DNA from: Steroidobacteraceae bacterium
GTDB taxonomy: Bacteria > Pseudomonadota > Gammaproteobacteria > Steroidobacterales > Steroidobacteraceae
Direction of reading: 5' to 3'
Assembly (NCBI GenBank): GCA_027531255.1
Contig: JAPZRU010000014.1
Location: 55,603 to 119,602, forward strand
DNA length: 64,000 nucleotides
Each line of letters opens with the position of its first letter. The stretch's first letter is position 1. A program made the translations under genes and the position numbers. The notes under the pieces were generated by a model. It had not been told where the DNA came from. It was given only the letters and a program-made list of their open reading frames with translations, and ran no database searches. Positions 45,997 through 55,175 of this stretch are shown here, in pieces.

Positions 45997-46172
45997 GCGG
46001 TTCGCTCGCCGGTGTTCAGACTGTCAGCGGTTCGTTTTTCACCGCACGATGTTGAACGGGCGACCCCGACCTTTGGTTGACGCCGGAGGCGGCCAACGCA
46101 TGCAGCGCTCGAATCGACGCTGGGCGGCCCGGCGCGGTTCCCGCGCCGGCGCAGACACCAACACGATCGCCC

Positions 46173-46425
46173 CGGCAACGTCATCGACCTCGCGCTCGGC
46201 GTCGTGATCGGCGCTACGTCAGGCAGGATCATGTCGTCGATGGTGGATGCGGTCGTGATGCCGGTGCTCGGCATGGCGACCAGCGGCGCGGACCTATCGA
46301 CGCTCGCGGTGCAGACCGGCACCGGCCCAGACCGCGACGCCCGCCGCTCCGCCGCCGCCGCCGCGCCAGGAAGTGCTGCTGGAGGAGATCCGGGTCCTGC
46401 TGAAGCAGCAGCCCGGGACCTGCTG
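46173..46425 (+). pseudogene. mscL: Large-conductance mechanosensitive channel remnant
   Basis: The frame reads GNVIDLALGVVIGATSGRIM, then SSMVDAVVMPVLGMATSGAD and LSTLAV, the first membrane helix and loop of MscL. It then leaves the family and, in another frame, resumes as PRQEVLLEEIRVLLKQQ, the MscL C-terminal helix. The second membrane helix is deleted and the N-terminal MSFxxEF piece is not in frame. It cannot form a channel. Confidence 0.75.
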
Positions 46426-46442
46426 AAGCAGCAGCGCGGGAC
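46397..46442. repeat. 23-bp tandem duplication
   Basis: Two adjacent 23-bp units beginning CTGCTGAAGCAGCAG differ at one base. They cover the end of the mscL remnant and duplicate its LLKQQ codons. The event looks recent. Confidence 0.8.
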
Positions 46443-46505
46443 CGCCTGAGCGGACGCCGGCCGCGCGCGGCGCCGCACCGGTGCGGGTGGTCTCCGCCCG
46501 CAGCC

Positions 46506-46856
46506 TCAGACGGCCCGGTAGCGCAGGCGCGTGCCGAGCCGCACCGACATCTCGATCTCCGACGCCTCGAGTTCGCGCGGGAACAGCACGCCGGACACGT
46601 GCGCGGCATGGAGGCTCGCGCCATCGAGCCGGCACGCGGCCAGATCGAGGCCGCGCAGGTCCGCCTGACGGAAGTACGCGTTCGAGAAGTCGATGCCGCG
46701 AGGGTCGATCTCGCGCAGGTCGAGACCGCGGAAGTCGCAGCCGCGGAAATCGAACTGCTCGCCGGCCTTGCGGCGTCGGTTGAATTCCTCGGGGCGCCCT
46801 TCGCGCAGCAGCATGTACATCGGCTCAGTGGGCCGGCGCGGCTTGCCTTCGGACAT
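46506..46856 (-). CDS. Pentapeptide-repeat protein
   Basis: A 116-residue protein with a charged N-terminus (MSEGKPRRPTEPMYMLLREG) and six to eight A/x-(D/N)-(L/F)-x-x units (FDFRGCDFRGLDLREID, GIDFSNAYFRQADLRGLDL, CRLDGASLHAAHVSG) forming a short right-handed quadrilateral helix. The C-terminal EASEIEMSVRLGTRLRYR departs from the repeat. The function of such small proteins is not known. Both flanks are unrelated genes. Confidence 0.85.
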   Translation of the reverse strand: MSEGKPRRPTEPMYMLLREGRPEEFNRRRKAGEQFDFRGCDFRGLDLREIDPRGIDFSNAYFRQADLRGLDLAACRLDGASLHAAHVSGVLFPRELEASEIEMSVRLGTRLRYRAV

Positions 46857-46934
46857 CGCAGCGTCCTCCTTACGGGAACTGTCGGCCGCGCAGGTGCGAA
46901 CTTGAGCGCGGCCCCGGTGGCGGTCGGACGGGCC

Positions 46935-48263
46935 TCAGGCCGCCAGCGCCGCGAACGCCGGGCGGGTCAGGTTCTCGGGGCCCGCGGCGGTCGCGACCAC
47001 GTCGTCCTCGATCCTCACTCCGCCGTACGGCTTCAGCGCCTCGACCACGTTCCAGGCGACGTCGCGGCCGCGGCCGTCGCGCCGCGCCTCGTCGAGGAGC
47101 AGGTCGACGAAGTAGATGCCCGGCTCGATCGTCACGACGGTGCCGGGCTCCAGCCTGCGCGTCAGACGCAGGTACGGATGACCGGCGGGCCTGTCGATCG
47201 TGCCGCCGCGCTCCGAGGCCATGAAGCCCCCGACGTCGTGCACCTGGAGGCCGATCAGGTGGCCGATGCCGTGAGGGAAGAAGGTCTTCGTCAGGCCGTT
47301 CGCGACCGCGGCCTCGCCCGAGCAGCGCACGAGCCCGAGGCGCGCGAGCAACGCGCCGATCGCGGCGTGTGCCGCGTGGTGGATCGCGGCGTAGTCGATC
47401 CCTGGCCGAACGAGGCTGCAAAGCTCCAGCTGCAGCGCGTCCATCGCCGCCACCAGTTCGGCGTAGAGGCCGGCCGCGCCGGCGTACGAGCGAGTGATGT
47501 CGCAGGCATAGCCGCGGTACTGCGCGCCTGCGTCGATCAACAGGGAACGGTGCTCCGCGGGCCTCGCGCGCTTCAGGTCCGTGTAGTGGAGGATGCCGCC
47601 GCCCTCGTTGAGGCCGATGATGTTCGGATAGGGCAACTGCTCCTCGCAGTGGCCCGTGGCCTTGAGATACGCGAGGTGGATCTCATACTCCGACGCGCGC
47701 GCCGCGAACGCTTCCGCCGCGGCACGGTGACCGGCGGCGCCGAGCCGCGAGGCGAGCCGCATGCAGTCGAGTTCGTAGGCCGTCTTGGCCGCGCGCGCGT
47801 AGTGGAGGCTGTCGATCGCGGCCTGCGGGTTCACCGCCGCGAAACCCCACTCCTCGATGCCGGAAAACGGCTCGCCGAGGAAGGCGCAGCCCGGCGGCAC
47901 GAGGCGGCGCGCTTCGCAGGACTCGCGAATCACCGCGATGTCGACGTGCCGGGTCCAATCGTCCGTCGGCAGGCGGGGCGGCTCGTGCCAGTAGTCCTCG
48001 GGCTGGAGGAACGCGAGCAGCGGGCGCCGGCCGGGCACGTGGAACAGCATCGAGCCGGGCGCCGCGAGCACGGGCACCCACGCCTTGAAGTGCGGGTTGA
48101 CCTTGAAGGGATAGGGCTGGTCGTCGAGGAACTGGTAGAGCGGGAGGCCGGCGCCGATGGCGAGTGCGCCGTGTCCGGACAACTCGAGCGCGTGGTCGGC
48201 GCGGGCCTGGACGATGGCCAGGTGGGCCGGGTAATGCGCGTCGACGGACGGGAGTTCGGGCAC
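46935..48263 (-). CDS. pepQ: Xaa-Pro dipeptidase
   Basis: Cleaves X-Pro dipeptides in the cytosol with two metal ions. The 442-residue protein (E. coli PepQ is 443) has an N-terminal creatinase-like domain and the pita-bread fold with all five ligands: the two Asp in SLLIDAGAQYRGYACDITRSY, His in FFPHGIGHLIGLQVHD, Glu in TIEPGIYF and Glu in GGVRIEDDV. A GTG start at 48263 is preferred over ATG 48299 because GAGGAG lies eight bases upstream and the protein length then matches. Monocistronic and divergent from a GNAT gene. Confidence 0.94.
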   Translation of the reverse strand: MPELPSVDAHYPAHLAIVQARADHALELSGHGALAIGAGLPLYQFLDDQPYPFKVNPHFKAWVPVLAAPGSMLFHVPGRRPLLAFLQPEDYWHEPPRLPTDDWTRHVDIAVIRESCEARRLVPPGCAFLGEPFSGIEEWGFAAVNPQAAIDSLHYARAAKTAYELDCMRLASRLGAAGHRAAAEAFAARASEYEIHLAYLKATGHCEEQLPYPNIIGLNEGGGILHYTDLKRARPAEHRSLLIDAGAQYRGYACDITRSYAGAAGLYAELVAAMDALQLELCSLVRPGIDYAAIHHAAHAAIGALLARLGLVRCSGEAAVANGLTKTFFPHGIGHLIGLQVHDVGGFMASERGGTIDRPAGHPYLRLTRRLEPGTVVTIEPGIYFVDLLLDEARRDGRGRDVAWNVVEALKPYGGVRIEDDVVATAAGPENLTRPAFAALAA

Positions 48264-48328
48264 GGCGGCTCCTCGGTGCCGCTGGTACGGCGGCGGCAAG
48301 TGTATCGGGGGCGCCGGGTGCGGCGCGA

Positions 48329-48937
48329 ATGCCCGGGCCCCGCTTGCCGGGCCCGGCCGAGTCAGCCGCGTCGCGGCGGGGACGGCATTGCCGGATTCCG
48401 CTCATCACCGGACGAAAGCCGCTCTGGGCGCCGCTGCGCTGGCGCTGGATCCAGGCCACCTATCCCGAGTATCTGGAGGAACTGGCCGAGGTCTCGCACG
48501 CCGGCACGGGCGTGTTCCCGATCTTCGGCGAGCATGGACCCCGGGATTCCGAACTGCCGGCTCGCTGGTTCCGCGACGATCGGTCGCACCCGCTCGTGAT
48601 CCTCCACGCCGGGCGCCCGGCTGGCTTCGCCCTGGTCTCGCGGCCGCGGGCGCCGGCTCGATCGGCAGGGCCTCGCCCGCCGGAAGCCCCCGACTATCGG
48701 CTTGCCGAGTTCTTCGTGCGGCGCACCGACCGCCGCCGGGGCATCGGCCGCGCGGCAGCGGCGCTGATCTTCAGCCGGTTTGCCGGTCGATGGGAGGTGT
48801 CCGAGGCCACGTCGAATGCGGAGGCCGTCGCGTTCTGGCGGCGCGTGATCATGGCCTACACGCGGGGCCGTTACGACGAGCGCGTCGCCGACGGCGAGGT
48901 GCGCCAGCGTTTCTCGAGCATCGACCTGCCGCGCTGA
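48329..48937 (+). CDS. GNAT-family N-acetyltransferase
   Basis: About 202 residues. A GNAT core is visible from LRWRWIQATYPEYLEELAEV to ATSNAEAVAFWRRVI, including the acetyl-CoA loop region EFFVRRTDRRRGIGRAAAAL (RRGIG). The substrate is unknown. The start is uncertain: ATG 48329 gives 30 non-family residues first and no strong ribosome binding site; a non-ATG start nearer 48400 may be used. It is divergent from pepQ with about 65 bp between. Confidence 0.7.
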   Translation: MPGPRLPGPAESAASRRGRHCRIPLITGRKPLWAPLRWRWIQATYPEYLEELAEVSHAGTGVFPIFGEHGPRDSELPARWFRDDRSHPLVILHAGRPAGFALVSRPRAPARSAGPRPPEAPDYRLAEFFVRRTDRRRGIGRAAAALIFSRFAGRWEVSEATSNAEAVAFWRRVIMAYTRGRYDERVADGEVRQRFSSIDLPR

Positions 48938-49175
48938 CATCTCCGCGGGTCGCGACGCCCGTCGCCACCGGCGAAGCGCGGTCACGGCCCAAGCCTGCGA
49001 CTGGCCGTTCGCGAGCTTCCGGCGCCGTGGCGCCGGCGCCCGCCCGATCGCGCGGGTGCGGCGTGACGCATCTCGCGGTCCCGGGCGTGCCCCGCCGGCC
49101 GAGTCGGCGGGAGGCTAAAGGCCCGGGCTACCGTGCCGACACCGTGGATGGCGTTCCGGTCGCGGGGGTGAACCG
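48938..49175. other. Gap between the GNAT and HDOD genes
   Basis: No family-like frame is seen in these 238 bp; overlapping arginine/proline-rich frames are typical of noncoding high-GC DNA. Part of it may be the 5' leader of the HDOD transcript. Confidence 0.4.
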
Positions 49176-49307
49176 GTGAGGAGCACGATCGTCGACGAGG
49201 CGGCCGCGGTCGAGTCCGAAATGAAGGCGCCGAAGTACGTCCCGGGGACGCCCGGGGCGATCGCCTTCCGAGGGGCGACGGAAAAGTCGAGGGACAACTG
49301 CCGATGA
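49176..49307 (+). CDS. Putative 43-residue leader ORF coupled to the HDOD gene
   Basis: A GTG at 49176, preceded by GGGGGTG, opens a 43-residue frame (MRSTIVDEAAAVESEMKAPK, ending EKSRDNCR). Its TGA (49305-49307) overlaps the ATG of the HDOD gene as ATGA. Acidic, no family. The coupling and good codon use argue for translation; short length keeps confidence low. Confidence 0.35.
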   Translation: MRSTIVDEAAAVESEMKAPKYVPGTPGAIAFRGATEKSRDNCR

Positions 49308-50191
49308 ACGCGAAAACCGCCCCGCAGACCCACCTGGATCTGCTGCAGACCGACGCATTCGAGTTCGTGCAGGCACTCGCCGCGGAACTGTCGACCAGCA
49401 AGATCGACCTGCCGTCGTTCCCGGACGTCGCGGTCCGCGTGCGCCGCGCGCTCGCCGACGAGCGCACGACCGTGGAACAGATCGTGCGCATCGTCGGCTC
49501 GGAGCCGGCGCTGGCGGCCCGGCTGCTCAAGATGGCGAACTCGGCGGCACTCAACTGGGGCGGCAAGCCCCTCACCGAGATCCGCACGGCGGTCGCCCGC
49601 ATGGGTTCCAACATGGTGCGCACCGCCGCGCTCTCGTTTGCGATGGCGCAGATTCGCGCGAGCGAGAGGCTCGAGGGTATCGAGAAGCCGCTGGACGAGC
49701 TGTGGCGGCGCAGCACCTACGTCGCGGCGTCCTGCTACGTGCTGGCGCGGAAGCAGGGACTCCTCAACCCGGACGAAGCCTTCCTGGCCGGCATGCTGCA
49801 CGGCGTCGGCCGCCTCTACGTCCTCGCGCGGGCGGAGTACCACCGCGCGCTGTTCGCCGACCCCCTCGTCCTGGAGGAAGTGATGCGCGACTGGCACGCG
49901 AGCATCGGCAAGGCGATCCTCGAGAACTGGGACATGAACGAGGCGATCGTCGCGGCGGTCGCGGAGCAGGACGACGTCGAGCGCGAGCACGAGGGCCCGG
50001 CCGACCTCGCCGACCTGCTGATCTGCGCGAACATCATGTGCACTCACATGGACCGGCCGGCCGCCCTCGAGCTGGCCATGCAGGGCGTCAACGCGTGCCG
50101 GATGCTCGGGCTCGATGCCGCGGACGTCACCCGGATCGTGTCGGAGTCCCGCGAGCAGATCGAGGCTCTGCGGCAGGCGCTCGACGTCTGA
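49304..50191 (+). CDS. HDOD-domain signalling protein
   Basis: A 295-residue HDOD (degenerate HD-GYP-related) protein: LPSFPDVAVRVRRALADE, VGSEPALAARLLKMANSA, LTEIRTAVARMGSNMVRTAA, then LAGMLHGVGRLYVLA where the HD pair reads HGVG, so metal-dependent phosphodiesterase activity is not expected. HDOD proteins act as regulators in cyclic-di-GMP, motility or stress pathways. ATG 49304 overlaps the stop of a 43-residue frame. Monocistronic otherwise. Confidence 0.92.
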   Translation: MNAKTAPQTHLDLLQTDAFEFVQALAAELSTSKIDLPSFPDVAVRVRRALADERTTVEQIVRIVGSEPALAARLLKMANSAALNWGGKPLTEIRTAVARMGSNMVRTAALSFAMAQIRASERLEGIEKPLDELWRRSTYVAASCYVLARKQGLLNPDEAFLAGMLHGVGRLYVLARAEYHRALFADPLVLEEVMRDWHASIGKAILENWDMNEAIVAAVAEQDDVEREHEGPADLADLLICANIMCTHMDRPAALELAMQGVNACRMLGLDAADVTRIVSESREQIEALRQALDV

Positions 50192-50214
50192 GCGACTCGC
50201 GTACGCGCCCACGC

Positions 50215-50515
50215 CAAGCCTGGACGCCGCCCGGCGGGATCCCCAGGCCGACTTTCGGCGCACCGGCCCGGCCGGCGTCATCGCGGCGTCGTCCGCGCAG
50301 CAGGCGTCGCGCTCGAACTCGACCTCGAGCCACGCGCGCGCACCGCCCGTGTCGCTGCCACGCACGCGCGGCGCCGCGCTGACCGGCACGCCGCTCCAGA
50401 CGACTTCCGGGTCGTCGGCCGGCGCGCGACGCAGCGTCGCGCCGGCCGCGTCGGTGAAGCCGTCGAGGTCGCGCTGCAGCAGCGCGAGCAGCGTCGGCGA
50501 TGCGCGGTCGAACAC
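50215..50515 (-). pseudogene. 5' part of an unidentified minus-strand gene
   Basis: A GTG at 50515, after GGAGGAGGG, starts a frame reading MFDRASPTLLALLQRDLDGF, then VVWSGVPVSAAPRVRGSD and LEVEFERDACCADDAAMTP with strong GC3 bias. After about 50280 the bias fades. The frame has no stop until 49115, deep antisense to the HDOD gene, so the natural 3' end is probably lost. No family recognised. It is divergent from the DUF748 gene. Confidence 0.4.
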
Positions 50516-50673
50516 GAGGAGCCCTCCTCCCGCCGCCGCGAAGGATATATCTTGGGCGGCGCGCGCAGCGAGCCGGGCCCGTCCCGGCGCGTCAGACCTC
50601 GATCAAGAACGCGGCGTCGCGGGGGCACCAGACTGCGCCTGGGCGGAGCAGTCGAGTCGAACGGGGACCGGAG

Positions 50674-53600
50674 ATGACTGAGAACGAACCGCGCGGGTGG
50701 CGGCGCTCGCGACTCGTGTGGGGTGCCGGCATCGCCGCCCTGCTCATCGGCCTCTACGCGCTGTTCGGCTTCAGGATCGCCCCGGGCATCGTCCGATCGC
50801 AGGCGATCGACTACGTGCGCGACACCTACGGCCGCGAGCTCTCGATCGGCGAAGTGCGCGTGCAACCGTTCCTGCTGCACCTCGACGTGCGCGACATCGC
50901 GGTCCCGGACGCGGACGGCACGGCGATGCTGGCGCTGCGCCGCCTGTTCGTCGACTTCGAAGTCGCCTCGCTGTGGCGCCGCGCGTTCACGTTCCGCGAG
51001 GTCGCGCTGGAGGCGCCGGAGATCCGCGCGGTCGTGCGGCCCGACGGCGCGATGAACCTCGCCGAGCTCGCCCCGCCCGAGCCCGCCGACGCGCCGCCGG
51101 CCGAGGACGAAGGCGTCCCGAGCGTCTGGATCCAGCGGCTGGACGTCACCGAGGGCGTCGTCGACTTCGTCGACCAGGCGCGCCGCCGGCCATTCGAGCG
51201 CCGCTTCACGCCGGTCGCGTTCTCGCTGCAGGACTTCCGGACGACGCCCGAGGGCGGCGACTTCCGGCTCTCGGCCCGCTCGCAGGCGGACGAGGCGTTC
51301 GAGTGGAAGGGCCGCTTCGCGCTCGCGCCGGCCGTGTCCAGCGAGGGCGAGTTCAAGGTGTCGGCGCTGCGCGCACCGGGCGTCGCCGAGTTCCTGGGCG
51401 ACGCGCTGCCGTTCGACCTGACGTCCGGGACGATCGACCTCGCGGGCACGTACCGGCTGACGCTCGCCGATACCACCGACCTGAAGCTGCAGCTGCCGTC
51501 GGTCCAGCTCGCCGCGCTGGCGCTGCGCGCGCGCGGCGAGAGCGCGGACTGGGTGCGGATCCCGTCGCTCGCGATCGCGGACTTCGCGGTCGCGCTGCCG
51601 GAGCAGACCGTGCGCATCGCACGCGTCACGGTCACCGGGCTCGACGCGGACGCGTGGCTGTCCGCCGACGGCACGATGAACGTGCAGCGGCTGTTCGCGC
51701 CGGAGGCGGCGCCGGACCCGGCGCCGGGCGCCGCGACGCAGAGCGCACCGGCGGCCGGGGCGAGCATCCCGCCGACGCCGGCGCCGGACGTCGCGGAGCG
51801 GCCCTGGCAGGTGCAGCTCGCGAGCCTCGAGGTCGACGACGCGAAGATCCACCTCGAGGATCGGATGCAGGCGCCGGCCAAGCAGTTCGAGCTCGCGCCG
51901 GTGCGGCTGCGCCTGCGCGACGCGAGCCTCGACCTCGCGAAGCCGCTGCCGCTCGAACTGAGCGCGACGTTCAACGGCCATGCGCGCCTCACGGCCGCGG
52001 GCACGCTGACGCCCGAGCCGCTCGCGATGCAGCTCGACGTCGCGCTCGACGGCGCGCGGATGTCGGTGCTGCAGCCGTACGTGCTGCCGCTCGCGGACCT
52101 GACGATCCGCGGCGGTCTCGCCTCGCTGAAGGGGCGGTTCGAGATGCGGCCGCCGGGCACCCCGCCGTCCGAGATGTCGTTCGCCGGGGACGTGGTGCTG
52201 ACCGGCTTCAAGTCCACGGACAACGCGCTGGACGAGGACTTCGTGAACTTCGGCCGCGTGCAGGTCGAGAAGCTCCGCTACGACATGGCGCCGGACGCGG
52301 TGCGAATCGACCGGATCCTGGTCCGCGATCCGTACGCGCGCGCGATCATCAGCCGCGAGCAGGTGCTGAACGTCTCCGCGGTGCTCGACCCCGCGGGCGC
52401 CGCGGCCGCGGTGCAGGCGCGCCGCGACCGCGACGCCGCGCTCGCGCGCGAGACGCCCGCCGAGCGCCGCGAGCGCGAGCGTCGCGAGAAGGCGGCGGCC
52501 GCCGCTGCCGAGAAGAAGCGCAAGGCGGACGCGCGCCGGGGCGGCGCGACGCCGACGCCGGTGCGGCAGGAGGTCGCGCCGGAAACGATGCCGATCCGCA
52601 TCCGCGAGGTGCGCGTCGAGGGCGGTCGGCTCAACTTCTCGGACTTCAACGTGCGCCCGAACTTCTCGGCCGATATCCGCCAGCTGACCGGCACCGTCAC
52701 CGGCCTGTCGTCGTCGCCGACCTCGCGCGCGAAGCTCGCGCTGTCCGGCAACGTCGGCGAGTTCTCGCCGGTGAAGATCGGCGGCGAACTGCAGCCCTTC
52801 ATGTTCGACCGCCACACGAACGTGCAGATGTCGTTCGCGAACATCTCGCTGCCGGTCTTCAATCCTTACTCCGGCACGTTCGCCGGCTACAACATCGCCA
52901 AGGGCAAGCTGGACACCGAGATCAGCTACCTCATCCAGGACCGCAAGCTCGACGCGAAGCACCACATCCGCATCGACCAGCTCGAGTGGGGCGAGGCGAC
53001 GCCGGAACGCGGCGAGGCGACGCTGCCGGTGCAGTTCGCGACCGTGCTGCTGCGCGACAAGGATGGCGTGATCGACCTGAACCTGCCGGTCTCCGGGACG
53101 CTCGACGACCCGAAGCTCCGCATCGGCCCGATCGTCTGGCAGGTCGTGAAGAACCTGATCGTGAAGGCGGTGACGGCGCCGTTCGCGCTGCTGGGTTCCC
53201 TGTTCGCCGGCAGCGAGGAAGCGCAGTTCGTGGACTTCGGGCCCGGCCGCGGCGAGCTCGAACCGGCCGCGGCCGGCCAGCTCGCCGCGCTGTCGAAGGC
53301 GCTGGTCGAGAAGCCCGGCCTGCAGCTCGAGATCCCGCTCGGCGGCGCACCGGAGCTCGACGGGCCCGCTCTGCTCGAGCGGCGCTACGCCGCGGCGCGC
53401 GCGACCGCGATGCGCAAGACGCTGCGCCGCAAGCCCGACGACGCGAGCCCGCTGCCCGAGTTCGACACGCTCGAGCGGAAGCAGAAGCTCGACGTGCTGA
53501 CGGCGCTCGTGCAGAAGCAGACCGGCGCCGCGCCGAAGATCCCCGACGCGCCGCCGCCGCCCGAGGGCACGTCGCGCGCGGAGGCGAAAGCGCTGCGCGA

Positions 53601-53814
53601 GGCCGCGGCGCTCGAGTACCTGGAGCAGACCGCGCGCGCGGCGACCGTCGTCGGCGAGGCCGACTACGAGGCGCTCGGGCAGCAGCGTGCCGAGGCCGTG
53701 CAGCGGGCGCTGGTGGGGGACGGGCAGCTCGAGCCGTCGCGCCTGTTCGTGGTCAAGAACGGCAAGGTCGCCGCGAAGGACGGCAAGGTGCGGCTGGAGC
53801 TCGGCCTGAAATAG
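50674..53814 (+). CDS. DUF748 (AsmA-like) envelope protein
   Basis: A 1046-residue protein with one N-terminal membrane helix (VWGAGIAALLIGLYALFGF) and a long periplasmic beta-rich body of AsmA/TamB type. The DUF748 core (about 665-850) includes FSDFNVRPNFSADIRQLTGT, FNPYSGTFAGYNIAKGKLDT, VSGTLDDPKLRIGPIVWQVV and NLIVKAVTAPFALLGSLFAG. The C-terminal 170 residues (VDFGPGRGELEPAAAGQLAA) resemble an OmpA-like module. An E/R/K/A-rich coiled-coil stretch lies near 590-625. AsmA-like proteins are linked to lipid transport across the periplasm. ATG after GGGGACCGGAG. Confidence 0.9.
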   Translation: MTENEPRGWRRSRLVWGAGIAALLIGLYALFGFRIAPGIVRSQAIDYVRDTYGRELSIGEVRVQPFLLHLDVRDIAVPDADGTAMLALRRLFVDFEVASLWRRAFTFREVALEAPEIRAVVRPDGAMNLAELAPPEPADAPPAEDEGVPSVWIQRLDVTEGVVDFVDQARRRPFERRFTPVAFSLQDFRTTPEGGDFRLSARSQADEAFEWKGRFALAPAVSSEGEFKVSALRAPGVAEFLGDALPFDLTSGTIDLAGTYRLTLADTTDLKLQLPSVQLAALALRARGESADWVRIPSLAIADFAVALPEQTVRIARVTVTGLDADAWLSADGTMNVQRLFAPEAAPDPAPGAATQSAPAAGASIPPTPAPDVAERPWQVQLASLEVDDAKIHLEDRMQAPAKQFELAPVRLRLRDASLDLAKPLPLELSATFNGHARLTAAGTLTPEPLAMQLDVALDGARMSVLQPYVLPLADLTIRGGLASLKGRFEMRPPGTPPSEMSFAGDVVLTGFKSTDNALDEDFVNFGRVQVEKLRYDMAPDAVRIDRILVRDPYARAIISREQVLNVSAVLDPAGAAAAVQARRDRDAALARETPAERRERERREKAAAAAAEKKRKADARRGGATPTPVRQEVAPETMPIRIREVRVEGGRLNFSDFNVRPNFSADIRQLTGTVTGLSSSPTSRAKLALSGNVGEFSPVKIGGELQPFMFDRHTNVQMSFANISLPVFNPYSGTFAGYNIAKGKLDTEISYLIQDRKLDAKHHIRIDQLEWGEATPERGEATLPVQFATVLLRDKDGVIDLNLPVSGTLDDPKLRIGPIVWQVVKNLIVKAVTAPFALLGSLFAGSEEAQFVDFGPGRGELEPAAAGQLAALSKALVEKPGLQLEIPLGGAPELDGPALLERRYAAARATAMRKTLRRKPDDASPLPEFDTLERKQKLDVLTALVQKQTGAAPKIPDAPPPPEGTSRAEAKALREAAALEYLEQTARAATVVGEADYEALGQQRAEAVQRALVGDGQLEPSRLFVVKNGKVAAKDGKVRLELGLK

Positions 53815-53829
53815 CGGCCCGCGCCTGGC

Positions 53830-54300
53830 TCAGCCGAGCGGCGCGGCCTCGATCGGCCCACCGTGCGCGACGATCTCGGCGAACTCGTCGGCGAGGCGCT
53901 GGCTCTCCTGCACCGCGCGCGTCCAGAGCCGCACGCGTTCCTGCTCGCGGCCGGCATGGCGCTTGAAGTCGCCGCGGTCCGGCACCTTGCCGCCCGGCAG
54001 CGTGCGCGTCCACGCGTCGTCCGGCACCAGCAGCACGACGTTGTCGAGCGCCGGCGTGGCGCCGTGCCGGTACTTCAGCCCCTCGTCGAGCCAGCCCGGC
54101 ACGACCGACCGGTGGAGGTGCGGACGGAGCGCGAGCGGCGGCGTGCCGGCCGCGCGCGCGATCGAGGCGTAGTCGAGGTGCAGGTGGTAGTCCGTGATGC
54201 CGCCGTCCCAGCAGGCGCCTGCACGGTCCGGTAGTCGCGCATCTCGAGCGACAGCGGATCGCGCGGATCCGAGGACACGACGCGCTCGAGCCATCGCCTG
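53830..54300 (-). pseudogene. Patatin-like phospholipase C-terminal remnant
   Basis: The minus strand reads CWDGGITDYHLHLDYASIAR (DGG/DGGITDYH is the patatin Asp motif), VVPGWLDEGLKYRHGATPAL, DNVVLLVPDDAWTRTLPGGK and VPDRGDFKRHAGREQERV, then ends normally. The preceding VSSDPRDPLSLEMRDYRTV is in another frame. The oxyanion and GXSXG parts are absent. The gene is broken and 5'-truncated against the VIT gene. Confidence 0.7.
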
Positions 54301-54313
54301 CGTCTGCGACCGA

Positions 54314-55003
54314 TCAAGCGGCGACCCCGAACAGTGCTCCCACGCCGGCCGTCAAGGCCATCGCCAGCGCGCCCCAGAACGTCACGCGCAATACCGAGGA
54401 GCTCACCGGCGAGCCACCGACGCGTGCCGCCAGGAAGCCCAACAGCGCGAGGAAGAGCAGCGAACTGCCGGCGACGCCCCACAGCAGCGCGGACACCGGC
54501 AGCAGCAGAATCATCACGAGAGGAAGCGCCGCGCCGACGGCGAACGTACCCGCGGAAGCCAGCGCGGCCTGCACCGGCTTTGCGGCCAGCGTGTCCGAGA
54601 TGCCCAGCTCGTCGCGCGCATGTGCGCCCAGCGCATCGTGCTGCATCAGTTGCGAGGCAACGCTCGAGGCGAGCTTCGCGTCCAGCCCACGCTTGACGTA
54701 GATCGCCGTCAGTTCCGTGTGTTCCTGTGCGGGATCCGCGGTCAGTTCCCTGCGCTCCCGCGCCAGATCCGCGCGCTCGGTATCGGCCTGCGAGCTGACC
54801 GAGACGTACTCGCCCGCAGCCATCGACATCGCGCCGGCCACGAGGCCCGCGACGCCCGCGATCAGTACGCCCCTGGTTTCCGCGCCCGCCGCGGCGACGC
54901 CGAGCACGAGGCTGGCGGTAGAGACGATACCGTCGTTCGCACCGAGGACGGCAGCTCGGAGCCAGCCTGTCCGGTGGGTTCTGTGCCGCTCGCTGTGTCG
55001 CAT
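54314..55003 (-). CDS. VIT1/CCC1-family metal transporter
   Basis: A 229-residue membrane protein matching bacterial VIT proteins that move Fe2+ or Mn2+: GWLRAAVLGANDGIVSTASL and VLGVAAAG, MSMAAGEYVSVSSQADTERA, a soluble helical segment (ERRELTADPAQEHTELTAIY) and three C-terminal hydrophobic segments. ATG 55003 (MRHSERHRTH) is chosen over an upstream TTG. No Fur-like site was recognised upstream. It lies divergent to a FAS1 gene. Confidence 0.9.
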   Translation of the reverse strand: MRHSERHRTHRTGWLRAAVLGANDGIVSTASLVLGVAAAGAETRGVLIAGVAGLVAGAMSMAAGEYVSVSSQADTERADLARERRELTADPAQEHTELTAIYVKRGLDAKLASSVASQLMQHDALGAHARDELGISDTLAAKPVQAALASAGTFAVGAALPLVMILLLPVSALLWGVAGSSLLFLALLGFLAARVGGSPVSSSVLRVTFWGALAMALTAGVGALFGVAA

Positions 55004-55119
55004 GAGATCCGCCCGTGGCTGCAACCGCTCGACTCACGATCGCGCGCAATGCCCGAATGTCCAATCCATAGTTGCCGAATTCGGGAAATAAAAAGATCGT
55101 CCGTTCCGGTCGTGGCAGT

Positions 55120-55145
55120 GTTCGAAGCGTATAGTCCCTTCGAAC
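55120..55145. promoter_or_regulatory. Inverted repeat around a -10-like box before the FAS1 gene
   Basis: GTTCGAA (55120-55126) and TTCGAAC (55139-55145) flank TATAGT (55130-55135), 31 bp before the ATG at 55176. A repressor or activator bound here would control the FAS1 gene directly. No cognate regulator is adjacent. Confidence 0.45.
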
Positions 55146-55175
55146 AAGGAAAGGCACTGGTACAAGGATACGACC

